The translations under genes were made by a program, and so were the position numbers. The notes under the pieces were generated by a model. That model saw nothing but the letters and a program-made list of their open reading frames with translations. It did not search any database and had not been told where the DNA came from. 64,000 nt of DNA from Syntrophobacter fumaroxidans MPOB (GTDB lineage: Bacteria > Desulfobacterota > Syntrophobacteria > Syntrophobacterales > Syntrophobacteraceae), in NCBI RefSeq assembly GCF_000014965.1, contig NC_008554.1, forward strand, positions 2,282,001 through 2,346,000, given 5' to 3'. Shown here piece after piece: positions 29,601 through 37,238 of the stretch; position 1 is the stretch's first letter, and every line of letters begins with the position of its first letter.

Positions 29601-31555
29601 GGGTGAAACTGACCGAAATCAGCGTCGACGGCCCCGGGGGCAGGCAGGTCAAGGGCATCGACATCGATTTCGAACCCTGCGCCGATCCGGCCTTCAAGCA
29701 CTACGAGGTGTGGTACCGCGTGGCCGGGCGCAAGGGAGAAAAGGCCGAATGGCTCTTTTCCGGGGTGGCCGACGGCTCTTCCTACCAGGTTCTCGGGGTC
29801 GAGCGCCAGACCCGCTACGCCGTGGCGCTCCTGCCGGTGGACACGGCAAACCGCAAGCTCTTCATCGAATACGCCGCCTCGCGCTCCATCCTCATCCACG
29901 GCATCGAGCTCGCCGCCGATCTGCGCTACAAGACCGGAACCACGGTGGACGCCCTGGAACCCGCAGAAGCCGGCGCGACTTTGGGCTCGACCCTCGGCAA
30001 CGGCTCCACCGTTCCCGGCAACCTCAAGAAATCCGACGGCGCCACCCTGGTGACCGAACAGGATCTCTTCCTCGACGGCCTCTGGGCGCGCGCCATCACC
30101 CTGACCGACGGCGGCTACTTTCGCACGGGCCTCTCCCCGGACCCCAGGATCATCATCAGCAAGGGACAGATCGCCGGCTACTCCGATGAAACCACCAAGG
30201 AATTCTACCTGCTGGCAAGCACCGGGAAGGCGTATCTGGGGGGCGGCAATGTCATCCTGGAGAGCACTGGCGTCAGGATTCTTCCTGTAACCGGTCAAAC
30301 TTGGGACTCCACTCGAAGTGTCAACTGGGGAACGAATGTTTCCTATCCTATCGCGCGGATATGGGCATGGAATGACACTTTCGACGATTCTCTGGTGATT
30401 GAGGTCAACGGGGATTACCACTTCTCTCAGGGCGGCCACATGTATTTTAGGGCCTATGGGGTGGGCTCCGGGAACCACAGTACGATCAAGTTCAATGCGT
30501 CAAACGACAGCTACGCCGTCGCACTGGAAATGAACACTGAAAGCGACGGGCGTTTCAGGGTCGATGCGGATGTCATTCAATTGAAGACAACACCTTCTGG
30601 CGGGGGAATCGTAAACATCGATGCCTATACGATATATCTCGGTGGCGTGGTTACGATTCTGGCTGGGCAGATTAAATCCACCCTGGAAACTGGAACGGCA
30701 CCGATGACGGTTGCCTCGACCACAAAGGTTACGAACCTCAACGCCGACCAGGTGGACGGCAAAGACGCTGCCGATTTCTTTCCAATCAATGGCGGCCAGC
30801 TCACCGGGGCGAACATATCCCGGAATGTCGACGACAGCTATCTGAACGTGCATGGCGCCACCAACGTGACTTCCGGGGCTGGGGTAACGCTCTACGGCCG
30901 CGATCATGCGACTTGTGCCGGGAATATGTACCTGACCTTTGGCGGGTATGCGTCGACCGGCAAGCTCGTTATCCGGAATCGCAACGCATCGGAATACAAT
31001 AATGTGTTCGAGATTGATTCCGTCGGGAACATCGTCACGTCCGCGCTGCGGATCGGGGCCTACGTCAACGACTCATATCTCAGCATTTGCGCCGGGGAGG
31101 ATGGGCTCAAAGGGGCGTCGCTTGTCATGTACGGCCGCGCTCATGCATCGAGTCCCGGCGAGGCGTACCTGAATCTAGGCGGATATACCCCTTACGGAAA
31201 GTTCACGATCCGGCAGCGCCTGACGGATGAGTCGCTGGTCAACCTGTTTCTTTTCGACAAGGATGCAAACCTCAGAATCGGCGGAACCACGTTCGGCACG
31301 AGCGCCGCGAGGGTGCTCTGCGTCGGCACGGGGACCGCGCCCACCAGCTCCCCGGCCGACGCCTTCCAGATGTATTCAAAAGATATATCGGCCGGGAACG
31401 CCGCCCCGCATTTCCGTCTTGAAGGCGGCCCGGAGCTCAGGCTCTACCAGCAACCGCACATTGCGGACCCGGATGCCGACTCCACGAGCTTGCAGACGGC
31501 CGTCAAGGCGATCCTGGTCGCATTGGAAAACATGAGGTTCCTCGCAACATCGTAA
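26621..31555 (+). CDS. Tail tip/host-specificity protein, lambda gpJ-like, with fused gpI-like N-terminus
   Basis: This 1644-residue protein has a lambda I-like N-terminal part with two membrane helices (about 100-145: FILQIALVAAGFIMQAMG, WLIFGTMLVGGILINVLL). The J core follows (PVPRWYGKNRIYGNIVASHI, LGLGPVKSLGDFRINDQ), then the baseplate-hub domains and fibronectin-like modules (about 1010-1120). Residues ~580-630 (YAVNDRVRYAGRIYMCIQA, DTAYWAV) resemble a CBM5/12 carbohydrate-binding module. The last ~430 residues form a fibre with VASTTKVTNLNADQVDGKDA and two related units starting near DDSYLNV and NDSYLSI. From about base 30240 base use becomes more AT-rich, as expected for exchanged host-range tips. 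It would recognise the receptor and start injection. The ribosome binding site is weak (AGGACCGATTAA). Confidence 0.85.
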   Translation: MSESKDLVEGTAPVPPGHLRVVSVDHPFRRSERRIDLVEWKPGMSLSDVVASRVPENLPVKVFLDGLEIAPGERSRVYPMPGRQVLIVPELGFDDGFKGILRFILQIALVAAGFIMQAMGVPGWLIFGTMLVGGILINVLLPPQAPKKPDTALDSQAYNWAPQNTEQQGVPVPRWYGKNRIYGNIVASHIENRDSTQILNALICLGLGPVKSLGDFRINDQAIKHFKAVHVRVRYGRLNQAPISDFKKTKIEYPASVKVVHGSPYTYTTVGNDFDALEVDISFPEGLWHYPPESSGLEGFAVRFQIAVRKVGTSTWHHIARQPSDVAGYNKVFVSGARWSLGKWVDPGADPDWTGHEGADVWFENLAGTSGFYDHYEGEVYPDQTELFWHWIGDDGGEYIATSTDSYEVWQDYFDAFGQSEKPRHWTMRYRVPDGEKGQYQVRVTRVTPTATPQNRYGQDMYFAGVAEVLCDPFEYPRHVLVAVSARATDQLSGSLRFSCVGEMAVIRVFDGSSWSIEYSNNPAWVAYDILSQPVIGGAGTEANPYTVLRYDGLPPERLDAPKFLEWAQYCDEKVSDGTGSPFSTAVAYAVNDRVRYAGRIYMCIQATAVPSPPPTDTAYWAVTNEGLEKRITFNGGFDYDTSMWEAVARVCQVGRAIPVWNGSKLTVAIDKPADPVNLYTVGNIEESKFREIFLPLEERATEIEVDFIDGETWERDKLTVYRPDIARSTGYRAAIELFGVTKRSEAWRAGMFRLMCNKYLVRTVELDLDVEAVNADIGDVVHIQHDVPQWGEGGRIAPVLSFTSGGPYEIKPGDTVIGGTSWASARVVAVDVTSGSWAAGTAAGRLTLAGQSGNFVAEELNVLENFDVATVIASRVTLDKAVSIEAGLTCKVIVRLSGDSLAERIVTSEAGSHETLSVSVPFDPIPAPFDVYAFGQVDTITRPFRVLSIRKSMEQKCTLSLIEYRPEVYQYEDSAPNPGSAAQLALKAMQPRRVKLTEISVDGPGGRQVKGIDIDFEPCADPAFKHYEVWYRVAGRKGEKAEWLFSGVADGSSYQVLGVERQTRYAVALLPVDTANRKLFIEYAASRSILIHGIELAADLRYKTGTTVDALEPAEAGATLGSTLGNGSTVPGNLKKSDGATLVTEQDLFLDGLWARAITLTDGGYFRTGLSPDPRIIISKGQIAGYSDETTKEFYLLASTGKAYLGGGNVILESTGVRILPVTGQTWDSTRSVNWGTNVSYPIARIWAWNDTFDDSLVIEVNGDYHFSQGGHMYFRAYGVGSGNHSTIKFNASNDSYAVALEMNTESDGRFRVDADVIQLKTTPSGGGIVNIDAYTIYLGGVVTILAGQIKSTLETGTAPMTVASTTKVTNLNADQVDGKDAADFFPINGGQLTGANISRNVDDSYLNVHGATNVTSGAGVTLYGRDHATCAGNMYLTFGGYASTGKLVIRNRNASEYNNVFEIDSVGNIVTSALRIGAYVNDSYLSICAGEDGLKGASLVMYGRAHASSPGEAYLNLGGYTPYGKFTIRQRLTDESLVNLFLFDKDANLRIGGTTFGTSAARVLCVGTGTAPTSSPADAFQMYSKDISAGNAAPHFRLEGGPELRLYQQPHIADPDADSTSLQTAVKAILVALENMRFLATS

Positions 31556-31564
31556 GGAGGTGAA

Positions 31565-31843
31565 ATGAGCATCGCGCTATCGACGCAGGTGACGATCACC
31601 ACGGCAAAAATCGAGGCGATCACGATCCAGCTCTACCGGGACCATGCGGAGGCGGCCGTGACCGTGGCCATCCTGGATGCGGGCGGCAACGTGGTGCGCC
31701 GGGAAACGGCCCAGCATCCGAATGCGGATGCCTTCGTCAAATCGCTGATCGCGGTCCCGAAACAGGCGTTTGATGACATGGATGCCCTGCTGGTGTCGAA
31801 ATATCCCGGCACAGTGAGTTCCAATGAAGACGTCGACTGGTAA
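31565..31843 (+). CDS. Small protein after the tail-tip gene
   Basis: This 92-residue protein (STQVTITTAKIEAITIQLYR, VTVAILDAGGNVVRRETAQH) begins nine bases after the J-like stop, behind TAAGGAGGTGAA, so it belongs to the tail operon. Mixed alpha/beta, no cysteines, no membrane segment. I recognise no family. Phage tail-fibre assembly proteins or fibre-associated proteins often occupy this slot. Confidence 0.6.
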   Translation: MSIALSTQVTITTAKIEAITIQLYRDHAEAAVTVAILDAGGNVVRRETAQHPNADAFVKSLIAVPKQAFDDMDALLVSKYPGTVSSNEDVDW

Positions 31844-31856
31844 GGAAAGGAGCCAA

Positions 31857-32084
31857 ATGAACGAATACCCGAACAATGCGATGGAGTGCGCGCCGGACAC
31901 ACAAGCCGGACCGACGCTCGAAGACGCCGCGCGGATGCTGGAGACGGCAAGAACGCAGCGCGTGCTCGAATGCTCCAAGGCGCTCCAGCAGGTCCTCGAC
32001 GCCCACGGTTGCAAGCTCGAACCCGTGGTCACGATCAGGGGCAACCAGGTTCTTTCCCAAATCGTGGTGGCGAGCAGGGAATGA
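31857..32084 (+). CDS. Small helical protein ending the late operon
   Basis: This 75-residue protein (ARMLETARTQRVLECSKALQ, QVLDAHGCKLEPVVTIRG) starts 13 bases after the previous stop, with AAAGGAGCCAA as ribosome binding site. A helical first half and a strand-like second half are visible. The function is unknown. It is the last rightward gene of the phage cluster; an imperfect hairpin follows at 32137-32163. Confidence 0.55.
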   Translation: MNEYPNNAMECAPDTQAGPTLEDAARMLETARTQRVLECSKALQQVLDAHGCKLEPVVTIRGNQVLSQIVVASRE

Positions 32085-32136
32085 GCGACAAAGCGATGGT
32101 GACGGCTGTCAGACCGGTTAACAAGGCGCAAAATGG

Positions 32137-32163
32137 AACGGAGAGGCGTTGTGCCTCCCCGTT
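32137..32163 (+). terminator. Hairpin after the late operon, possible terminator
   Basis: AACGGAGAGGC and GCCTCCCCGTT pair with one mismatch around a five-base loop. A T-run is lacking, so termination would be weak or factor-dependent. It is placed 50 bp after the last tail-region gene. Confidence 0.3.
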
Positions 32164-32200
32164 CTCCGTGCGGAGCAACCTATCGGCGCTCACCTCCGAG

Positions 32201-32250
32201 CCTGCCAAGCCTAGCCACGCCTTGCCTAGCCTCGCCACGCCACGCCTTGC
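32201..32250. repeat. Degenerate pentanucleotide repeat, ten units of CNNGC
   Basis: Ten successive five-base units all fit CNNGC: CCTGC, CAAGC, CTAGC, CACGC, CTTGC, CTAGC, CTCGC, CACGC, CACGC, CTTGC. After 32250 the period continues with a phase slip. It lies in the 3' region of the leftward gene 32330-32914, outside any gene I support; the rest of 32085-32329 holds nothing else. Confidence 0.7.
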
Positions 32251-32329
32251 CTGCCCTGCCACGCCATTTCCGTTGCGCCTTGCTCCGCCTGTTGCCGTGC
32301 CTCGTACAATCCGCCCGGTCGACAAACAC

Positions 32330-32914
32330 TCACGCCTCGGCATGAAACATGCCGTAGGAACCGTCCTTCTGGGGCCGCCATTCACCGACCCCGACGGCGA
32401 AACCGGCCGTGTTGAAAAGGTTGGCGATCTGTTCCATCGACAGCACGTTGCCGTTATAGCGGATGTCCAACGTGGTCGACCACGCGGGAAATTCCGCCCG
32501 TATCCGGATATCGGCCGTTCCGAGGCCCACCCGGACCATGTCCGCCCGCATCCGGGGCTCCCCGTCGAGCCTCGCCAGCTCGCCTACGATATGAAAAGCC
32601 CCCCGGGCCTGGACCTTCGTTATCCCTTCGACATGAGAACAGGCATCGACGGCCGCCGCCTTGAAAGCAACGGCAGGGAAACCGTAACCCCCTTCCGGGT
32701 GCCTATAGAGCGATTCTTCGAAATCACGTTGAGGATCCTTTGCCGCCCTGGCCTGACGCGCCTTTTTCTGCTGCTTGTCCAATATTTGCTTTTTTGCCTT
32801 TTCAGACCACGCATGACAGATGAGCGGCGAATCCCCTATAAGCGTGATCCGCATTTCCTGGATGTTCAGCTTGGGAAGAACTATAGGCTCCTCGATCTTT
32901 TCCTTGGATGCCAT
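32330..32914 (-). CDS. Conserved phage-type protein of unknown function, leftward
   Basis: This 194-residue protein reads against the late operon. It starts MASKEKIEEPIVLPKLNIQE, has RITLIGDSPLICHAWSEKAK near the N-terminus and ends with GVGEWRPQKDGSYGMFHAE. The GxGxxRP...GxF ending and the 'small molecule/dsDNA-binding' beta pattern recur in uncharacterised phage proteins, often near recombination genes. I cannot name the family. A lysine-rich helix (KAKKQILDKQQKKARQARAA) suggests nucleic-acid contact. It is complete, with AAAGGATAATGA before the ATG. Confidence 0.6.
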   Translation of the reverse strand: MASKEKIEEPIVLPKLNIQEMRITLIGDSPLICHAWSEKAKKQILDKQQKKARQARAAKDPQRDFEESLYRHPEGGYGFPAVAFKAAAVDACSHVEGITKVQARGAFHIVGELARLDGEPRMRADMVRVGLGTADIRIRAEFPAWSTTLDIRYNGNVLSMEQIANLFNTAGFAVGVGEWRPQKDGSYGMFHAEA

Positions 32915-33121
32915 TCATTATCCTTTCGTAATCAAAGATAATCAAATGACAATAGGATATTTTACCGCCGTGAAATGTCAAGCTAAACATCTGAAGGCAT
33001 ATGTGTGAAATCCGAACAATCATGGTATAAGGCGGAGAGAGGTCGGTCTCTTACCGATTCGCAGACGGAACCGCGATTTTGATGTGGCAAACCTCAAGGT
33101 GAATCCGCAACCCGGTACTGA

Positions 33122-33388
33122 GGCCCGTATGTCTTTTCCTTCCGGGGAACTCTGCCGGACCCGGCCGGAGACCCGATCTCAAACGTGATCGTCAAAAGCT
33201 TCCTCGGCGCGGCCGAGGCGACCGCCGACCTGGTCGACGGGGCTCTCCAGATCGTTTCCCCGATGGTGAGGCTGCGGTTCAAGTTTCCGGGAGATGAGAA
33301 AAAGGGGAAACATGTCCTGCGGTTCACGGTGACGCTTGCCTGCGGCGGGGAGAACAGGTTTGAATTCGGGTATGTGGAGGTTGATTGA
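33122..33388 (+). pseudogene. C-terminal gene fragment, 5' end lost
   Basis: After an in-frame TGA (33119-33121) an 88-codon stretch reads like real protein: GPYVFSFRGTLPDPAGDPIS, NVIVKSFLGAAEATADLVDG and LRFKFPGDEKKGKHVLRFTV, ending EFGYVEVD. No start codon with a ribosome binding site exists, and the frame before the TGA is open for only a dozen codons. It is probably the tail end of a gene cut off by rearrangement. The family is not recognised. Confidence 0.4.
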
Positions 33389-33846
33389 AGAGCCGATATA
33401 AATACTCTTCGCCTCATACCCTGGTATGGCATTCAAATCACTCCTTTTGTTCACAACGTGCTGTCTATTCGAGCCTTGCAGCTTCTGCGGCAACGTGGCC
33501 AGCAAGCACGGTGATAATAGTCCTTAGGTTCGTCACGGCATGGAAGACATTCCGGAGAATTCGCCCCTTGTTGCTGCGGTGCGCGGCGAAGTGAGGAGGG
33601 ATGCTTTGTCCCCATCAGGTTGCGTATGGGCTACCTATTCTGCGGACAAGAACCGCGTGCAGCCTGTTCGGACACAACGACTTGCAGTGGCCAGCCATTC
33701 TGATCAACATAGCGCGGTGCGGCGATTATGACAAATGGGAATTCACTAACCGGACAGAATGTTGTATTTAGATTTGGGAAGGAGAAACGTTTTCCTTCCT
33801 GGACACATGCAAACATGCCACAAAGACATTGGTGGTCATCATCGCA
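33389..33846. other. Gene-poor stretch in the AT-rich accessory island
   Basis: No gene can be supported here. A 56-codon frame at 33601-33771 (MLCPHQVAYGLPILRTRTAC...) and an overlapping frame from 33540 both read passably but lack good ribosome binding sites. They may be pieces of one broken gene. Base composition shifts toward A and T from here to about 37180. Confidence 0.4.
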
Positions 33847-34509
33847 ATGAGCCTTCGTACTGAGATGGATAGACTGTTAAGCCAGTTCCGGGTGTCCTGG
33901 TCCCAATTAATAAAAGCCTGGCACCTTTGGCTTGCTCTCTTTCTTATATTGATTGTGATCTTTCCGTGTTTGAAATATGGGTTTAGCGAACCGCGAATAC
34001 GAATTGCTGGATTACTACTTCAACTTGCCGGGTTATTCACCGTAGTATGGGGAATTCAGAAAACCCGCATGCTCTTCGGGCGCCCCGACTCACTTAGCGT
34101 AGTTCGCCAGTGGTTTAGTATCTTTCTTCCATGCTGGCGACAGGCTGTATCCGGAGAGGTCAATTCTACTATGCCAGTGTTTACGGGGCAGGGGCGTGCA
34201 AATGCCGCAGCGAGCGCTAATTCCGATGCCACGATTGAGACACGCGTCGATAAATTGGAAGAAAATATATCGCACATCAACGATCGAATAACCCAAACTC
34301 AAAAAGAAATCGATGATAGATTCCAAACCCAGGTTGATCTCTTAGAGACAGAACAAGAGACACGCAGAAGACAAGTTGAAGACCTTCGCGCTATGCTGGA
34401 GATGTCGGAGATCGGCGGTTTACGCATTTCTCTTGTGGGTGCACTGTGGTTATTCGTGGGCGCGATACTCGGCACTGCCGCTCCAGAGATTGCTGGGTGG
34501 CTGAAATGA
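33847..34509 (+). CDS. Membrane protein with central coiled coil
   Basis: This predicted 220-residue protein has two N-terminal membrane helices (HLWLALFLILIVIFPCLKYG and IAGLLLQLAGLFTVVWGI), a ~90-residue hydrophilic region with a coiled coil (TRVDKLEENISHINDRITQT) and a third helix at the end (VGALWLFVGAILGTAAPEIA). No catalytic motif is visible. The start at 33847 is uncertain because TTG and GTG codons just upstream are also in frame. It sits 30 bp before the amber-split gene and probably entered with it by transfer. The topology would suit a small membrane sensor or pore. Confidence 0.6.
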   Translation: MSLRTEMDRLLSQFRVSWSQLIKAWHLWLALFLILIVIFPCLKYGFSEPRIRIAGLLLQLAGLFTVVWGIQKTRMLFGRPDSLSVVRQWFSIFLPCWRQAVSGEVNSTMPVFTGQGRANAAASANSDATIETRVDKLEENISHINDRITQTQKEIDDRFQTQVDLLETEQETRRRQVEDLRAMLEMSEIGGLRISLVGALWLFVGAILGTAAPEIAGWLK

Positions 34510-34539
34510 AACAGGAATCTTTCGTCTGAGAGGGGAGAA

Positions 34540-35091
34540 ATGAGCAAGAAGCCAAGCCTTACCAAACTCAAGGGCAAGGGACTGCTCAGCAGGCTCACGG
34601 GGGTTTCAACGCCAGTCGGCGGCGTCAATTGGACTCCACCAATCGCTGAAGCCGATGTTGCCAAAAAGTTGCTTGTCTTCCTCGAGGATCGACGCGTTCT
34701 CTTTATGCCTTACGACAGTGAAGTGGGATACTATGTGGTCGAGTCCATCCTGGAGATTCGCCAACGCCTTACGGTCGACTTGTAGCAGATTTCACGCGAA
34801 AACGTTCTTGGACAAGCCGTTACTGCAATGCGGGATTGTTGCCGCAAATTTCTGACAGCGACTCAAGGCGAAGGCCCGAGGCGAACACAACACTGGGCAA
34901 TGGAGAGTCATCTATGCCAAGCTCTTGGTGAACTGAGGGCAATTTTCGGTCTTCACATCGCACGCATCGCGTGCGCATATGATCTCCAGATTGAACAACA
35001 ACTCAACGAGATTCTACCAGCGGAAGATGAACAAAGCGACTCTGAAACACCTGCTCTGGGGCGAAGCAGTAAATCCAAGAATCCAAAATAG
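34540..35091 (+). pseudogene. DUF6650-like gene interrupted by an in-frame amber codon
   Basis: The reading frame runs for 183 codons but contains one TAG at 34783-34785 (codon 82). Before it: SKKPSLTKLKGKGLLSRLTG, VSTPVGGVNWTPP, FLEDRRVLFMPYDSEVGYYV, EIRQRLTVDL; directly after it, in the same frame: QISRENVLGQAVTAMRDCCR, KFLTATQGEG. The opening KGLLSRLTGVSTPxGGxxWTPP and LEDRRVL recall the uncharacterised DUF6650 proteins, which continue without a break through this point. So the TAG is either a nonsense mutation or is read through. The ATG follows GAGGGGAGAA. The last 60 residues are hydrophilic. Confidence 0.6.
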
Positions 35092-35185
35092 TCATCTTCA
35101 CGAGCAAAGGCCAGAACAATCCCAGCGTCCACAAGAGCCTGCGCTGGTACATTATCGAACACTCCACTTTTAACAGGTACCCAAT

Positions 35186-37117
35186 ATGACCGATCAGCTC
35201 ACCACCCTTGTTAGCCTTGCAATTTTAAAAGTTGATTTGGATGAGACAAATCGTGATTATTTAGATTATATGCAATCATTGGTAGTTCACGTTCTAAACG
35301 CACATAAACCCGATTTAGTAACTGATGATATTATTAGTCAATTATTACTTCAAGATTTTGGCCTTCAAATTCCCTTGCGTGGTTCTCAACTGGTCCTTCG
35401 GAGAATGGTTAAAAAGGGGTTGCTCCAAAAAACAAATAATTTATATACTATTAGTGGCAATTTACCATTAGTGGACTTTCACGAAAAGCGCAAGAGTGCA
35501 CAGCGTAATATATCAGATGTTTATGAGCATCTAAAATTGTTTGTTAAATCAATATATGGTTTTGATTGGTCCGAAAGTGATATATCTAGAGCATTATTTG
35601 CTTTTCTCAGCAGGTTTGGCGTTGATTTTTTGAGAGCATATGTTTTTAAGACTTCGCTACCCCATGTCCCTCTATCTGCACCACGAGAACAATATATAGT
35701 AGGAAAATTTATCAAAACTTTGCATGAGGAAGATAACCCAGTTTTTGATAGCGTAATAATTTTGGTCAAAGGACATATGTATTCAAATGCTCTAGTCTGC
35801 CCAGATCTAGAATCGATTGAAAAAAAGTTCAATAAACTCACTTTTTATATTGATACAGCGTTAGCTCTTAATTATTTAAAGCTACAAGGGGATGAAGAAC
35901 ATCAGATTGCTGAAGAATTGTTTTCCTTGATTCGTCATCTGAAGGGGAAAATAGCGATATTCGAGCACACTATTGACGAGATCCGTAGAGTTCTCTTGGG
36001 GGCTGAACAGAAATTGGACGATCCACTCGCAGAGGGTAAGCTGATTCAATCTATGCGGAGAAATGAATATAAAAGAAGTGAATTAATACTTCTTCGCGAG
36101 AATTTAATTGAACATCTTAAAGAACAGAAATTTATTATTCTCCCCACCCCAGCTTATAAGATAGATCTGCAAATCTCAGAAGCAGAGCTAGAAGAAGCGA
36201 TAAGCTCCAAAGTCCACTACAGAAATCCTGATGCCATTAAGCATGATATCAATTCAGTTAGAAGCATTTATGTACTACGTGGTGGAAAAGTGCCAAGAAG
36301 ACTGGAGGATGCAGTAGCCGTTTTTGTCACGACAAATACGAGCTTTGCTGAAGCAGCTTTTGAAGTTGGAAAGAATCATAATTCAACAAAAGAGGTTTCG
36401 AGTGTAATCACCGACTACAGCCTCGCAAATGTTGCATGGTTGAAAGCCCCACTTGGAGCCCCTGAACTTCCAACCAAGGAGCTTATGGCTGCGTGTTACG
36501 CGGCGATGGAGCCGACTGCTTCTTTATGGACCAAATACTTAAGGGAACTCGATTTACTCAGGCTAAAGGGGACTTTAACGCCAGATGATCACGCTTTGCT
36601 CAGGGCTTCCCCGGTGGTAGCCAAGGAATTGATGGATCTGACTCTCGGGAACGAGGAAGCACTTAGCGGAGGAAGTATCAGAATTATTCTTGAGCGGGTA
36701 AAAGCCGATTTGGTAAAAGAAAAGGAGCAAGCATTAGCAGTCGGAGAGAAGGAGCTTCGCACAGTTACAGCGGAAAGAAATATTTTAAGGCTTGAAGCAG
36801 AAAATCTTAAAACAAATATATTTTGGTATTCTCAAAAAATAGCTAAAATTTGTTTTCTATTGGTAAAGGTGATTGCACTTATTTTACTCTTTTTCATTGC
36901 TTTTGCTAGTTCGTTCATAACTACTCCTTTCGTTGTAAACTCAAGATTTTACACCAGTATTTTTAATATTTTGATATTGACTGGTGGATTCTTGACATTT
37001 CTAAAGTTCTTTTTTGATTTTTCATTGCCTCGTTTTTTCAAGCAACAGGAAAAATCTTTTGCGGCAAGGTTACACAAGCTGCTTTCCGCAAAGTTCTTAT
37101 CGAAAATCCCCAAATAA
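35186..37117 (+). CDS. Winged-helix / PIN-like / membrane-anchored protein, AT-rich
   Basis: This 643-residue protein is markedly more AT-rich than its surroundings. Residues ~45-95 look like a winged helix (LRRMVKKGLLQKTNNLYTIS). Residues ~215-395 resemble a PIN-type nuclease: FYIDTALALNYLK (Asp223), IAIFEHTIDEIRRVL (Glu260, Asp264) and AVAVFVTTNTSFAEAAF, where PIN proteins have TND..F. Two hydrophobic helices lie near the C-terminus (FLLVKVIALILLFFIAFASS and FYTSIFNILILTGGFLTF), after a coiled coil. The mix of DNA-binding, nuclease-like and membrane parts is unusual and recalls abortive-infection proteins. It starts 94 bp after the amber-split gene. No homologue is known to me; the PIN call is tentative. 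Confidence 0.65.
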   Translation: MTDQLTTLVSLAILKVDLDETNRDYLDYMQSLVVHVLNAHKPDLVTDDIISQLLLQDFGLQIPLRGSQLVLRRMVKKGLLQKTNNLYTISGNLPLVDFHEKRKSAQRNISDVYEHLKLFVKSIYGFDWSESDISRALFAFLSRFGVDFLRAYVFKTSLPHVPLSAPREQYIVGKFIKTLHEEDNPVFDSVIILVKGHMYSNALVCPDLESIEKKFNKLTFYIDTALALNYLKLQGDEEHQIAEELFSLIRHLKGKIAIFEHTIDEIRRVLLGAEQKLDDPLAEGKLIQSMRRNEYKRSELILLRENLIEHLKEQKFIILPTPAYKIDLQISEAELEEAISSKVHYRNPDAIKHDINSVRSIYVLRGGKVPRRLEDAVAVFVTTNTSFAEAAFEVGKNHNSTKEVSSVITDYSLANVAWLKAPLGAPELPTKELMAACYAAMEPTASLWTKYLRELDLLRLKGTLTPDDHALLRASPVVAKELMDLTLGNEEALSGGSIRIILERVKADLVKEKEQALAVGEKELRTVTAERNILRLEAENLKTNIFWYSQKIAKICFLLVKVIALILLFFIAFASSFITTPFVVNSRFYTSIFNILILTGGFLTFLKFFFDFSLPRFFKQQEKSFAARLHKLLSAKFLSKIPK

Positions 37118-37238
37118 GACGCTCATTTCCCTGAAAGATCACAATTTTTCATTTCGACACAACGTATGGAATTGCTTTTGTCAGGAGTTTAAGGAATCCC
37201 AGGGCAAAACAGGATATTAGGCAAAGTAATTCAAATAG

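Noticed and set aside
27827-30478. Long minus-strand open frame antisense to the gpJ-like gene
   Set aside because: Shadow of a recognised phage gene; composition rich in Gly, Arg, Val and Asp with no family signature.
34783-34785. Firm call of pyrrolysine insertion at the amber codon
   Set aside because: No pyl genes are in the window and the gene is not a known Pyl protein; kept only as a possibility.
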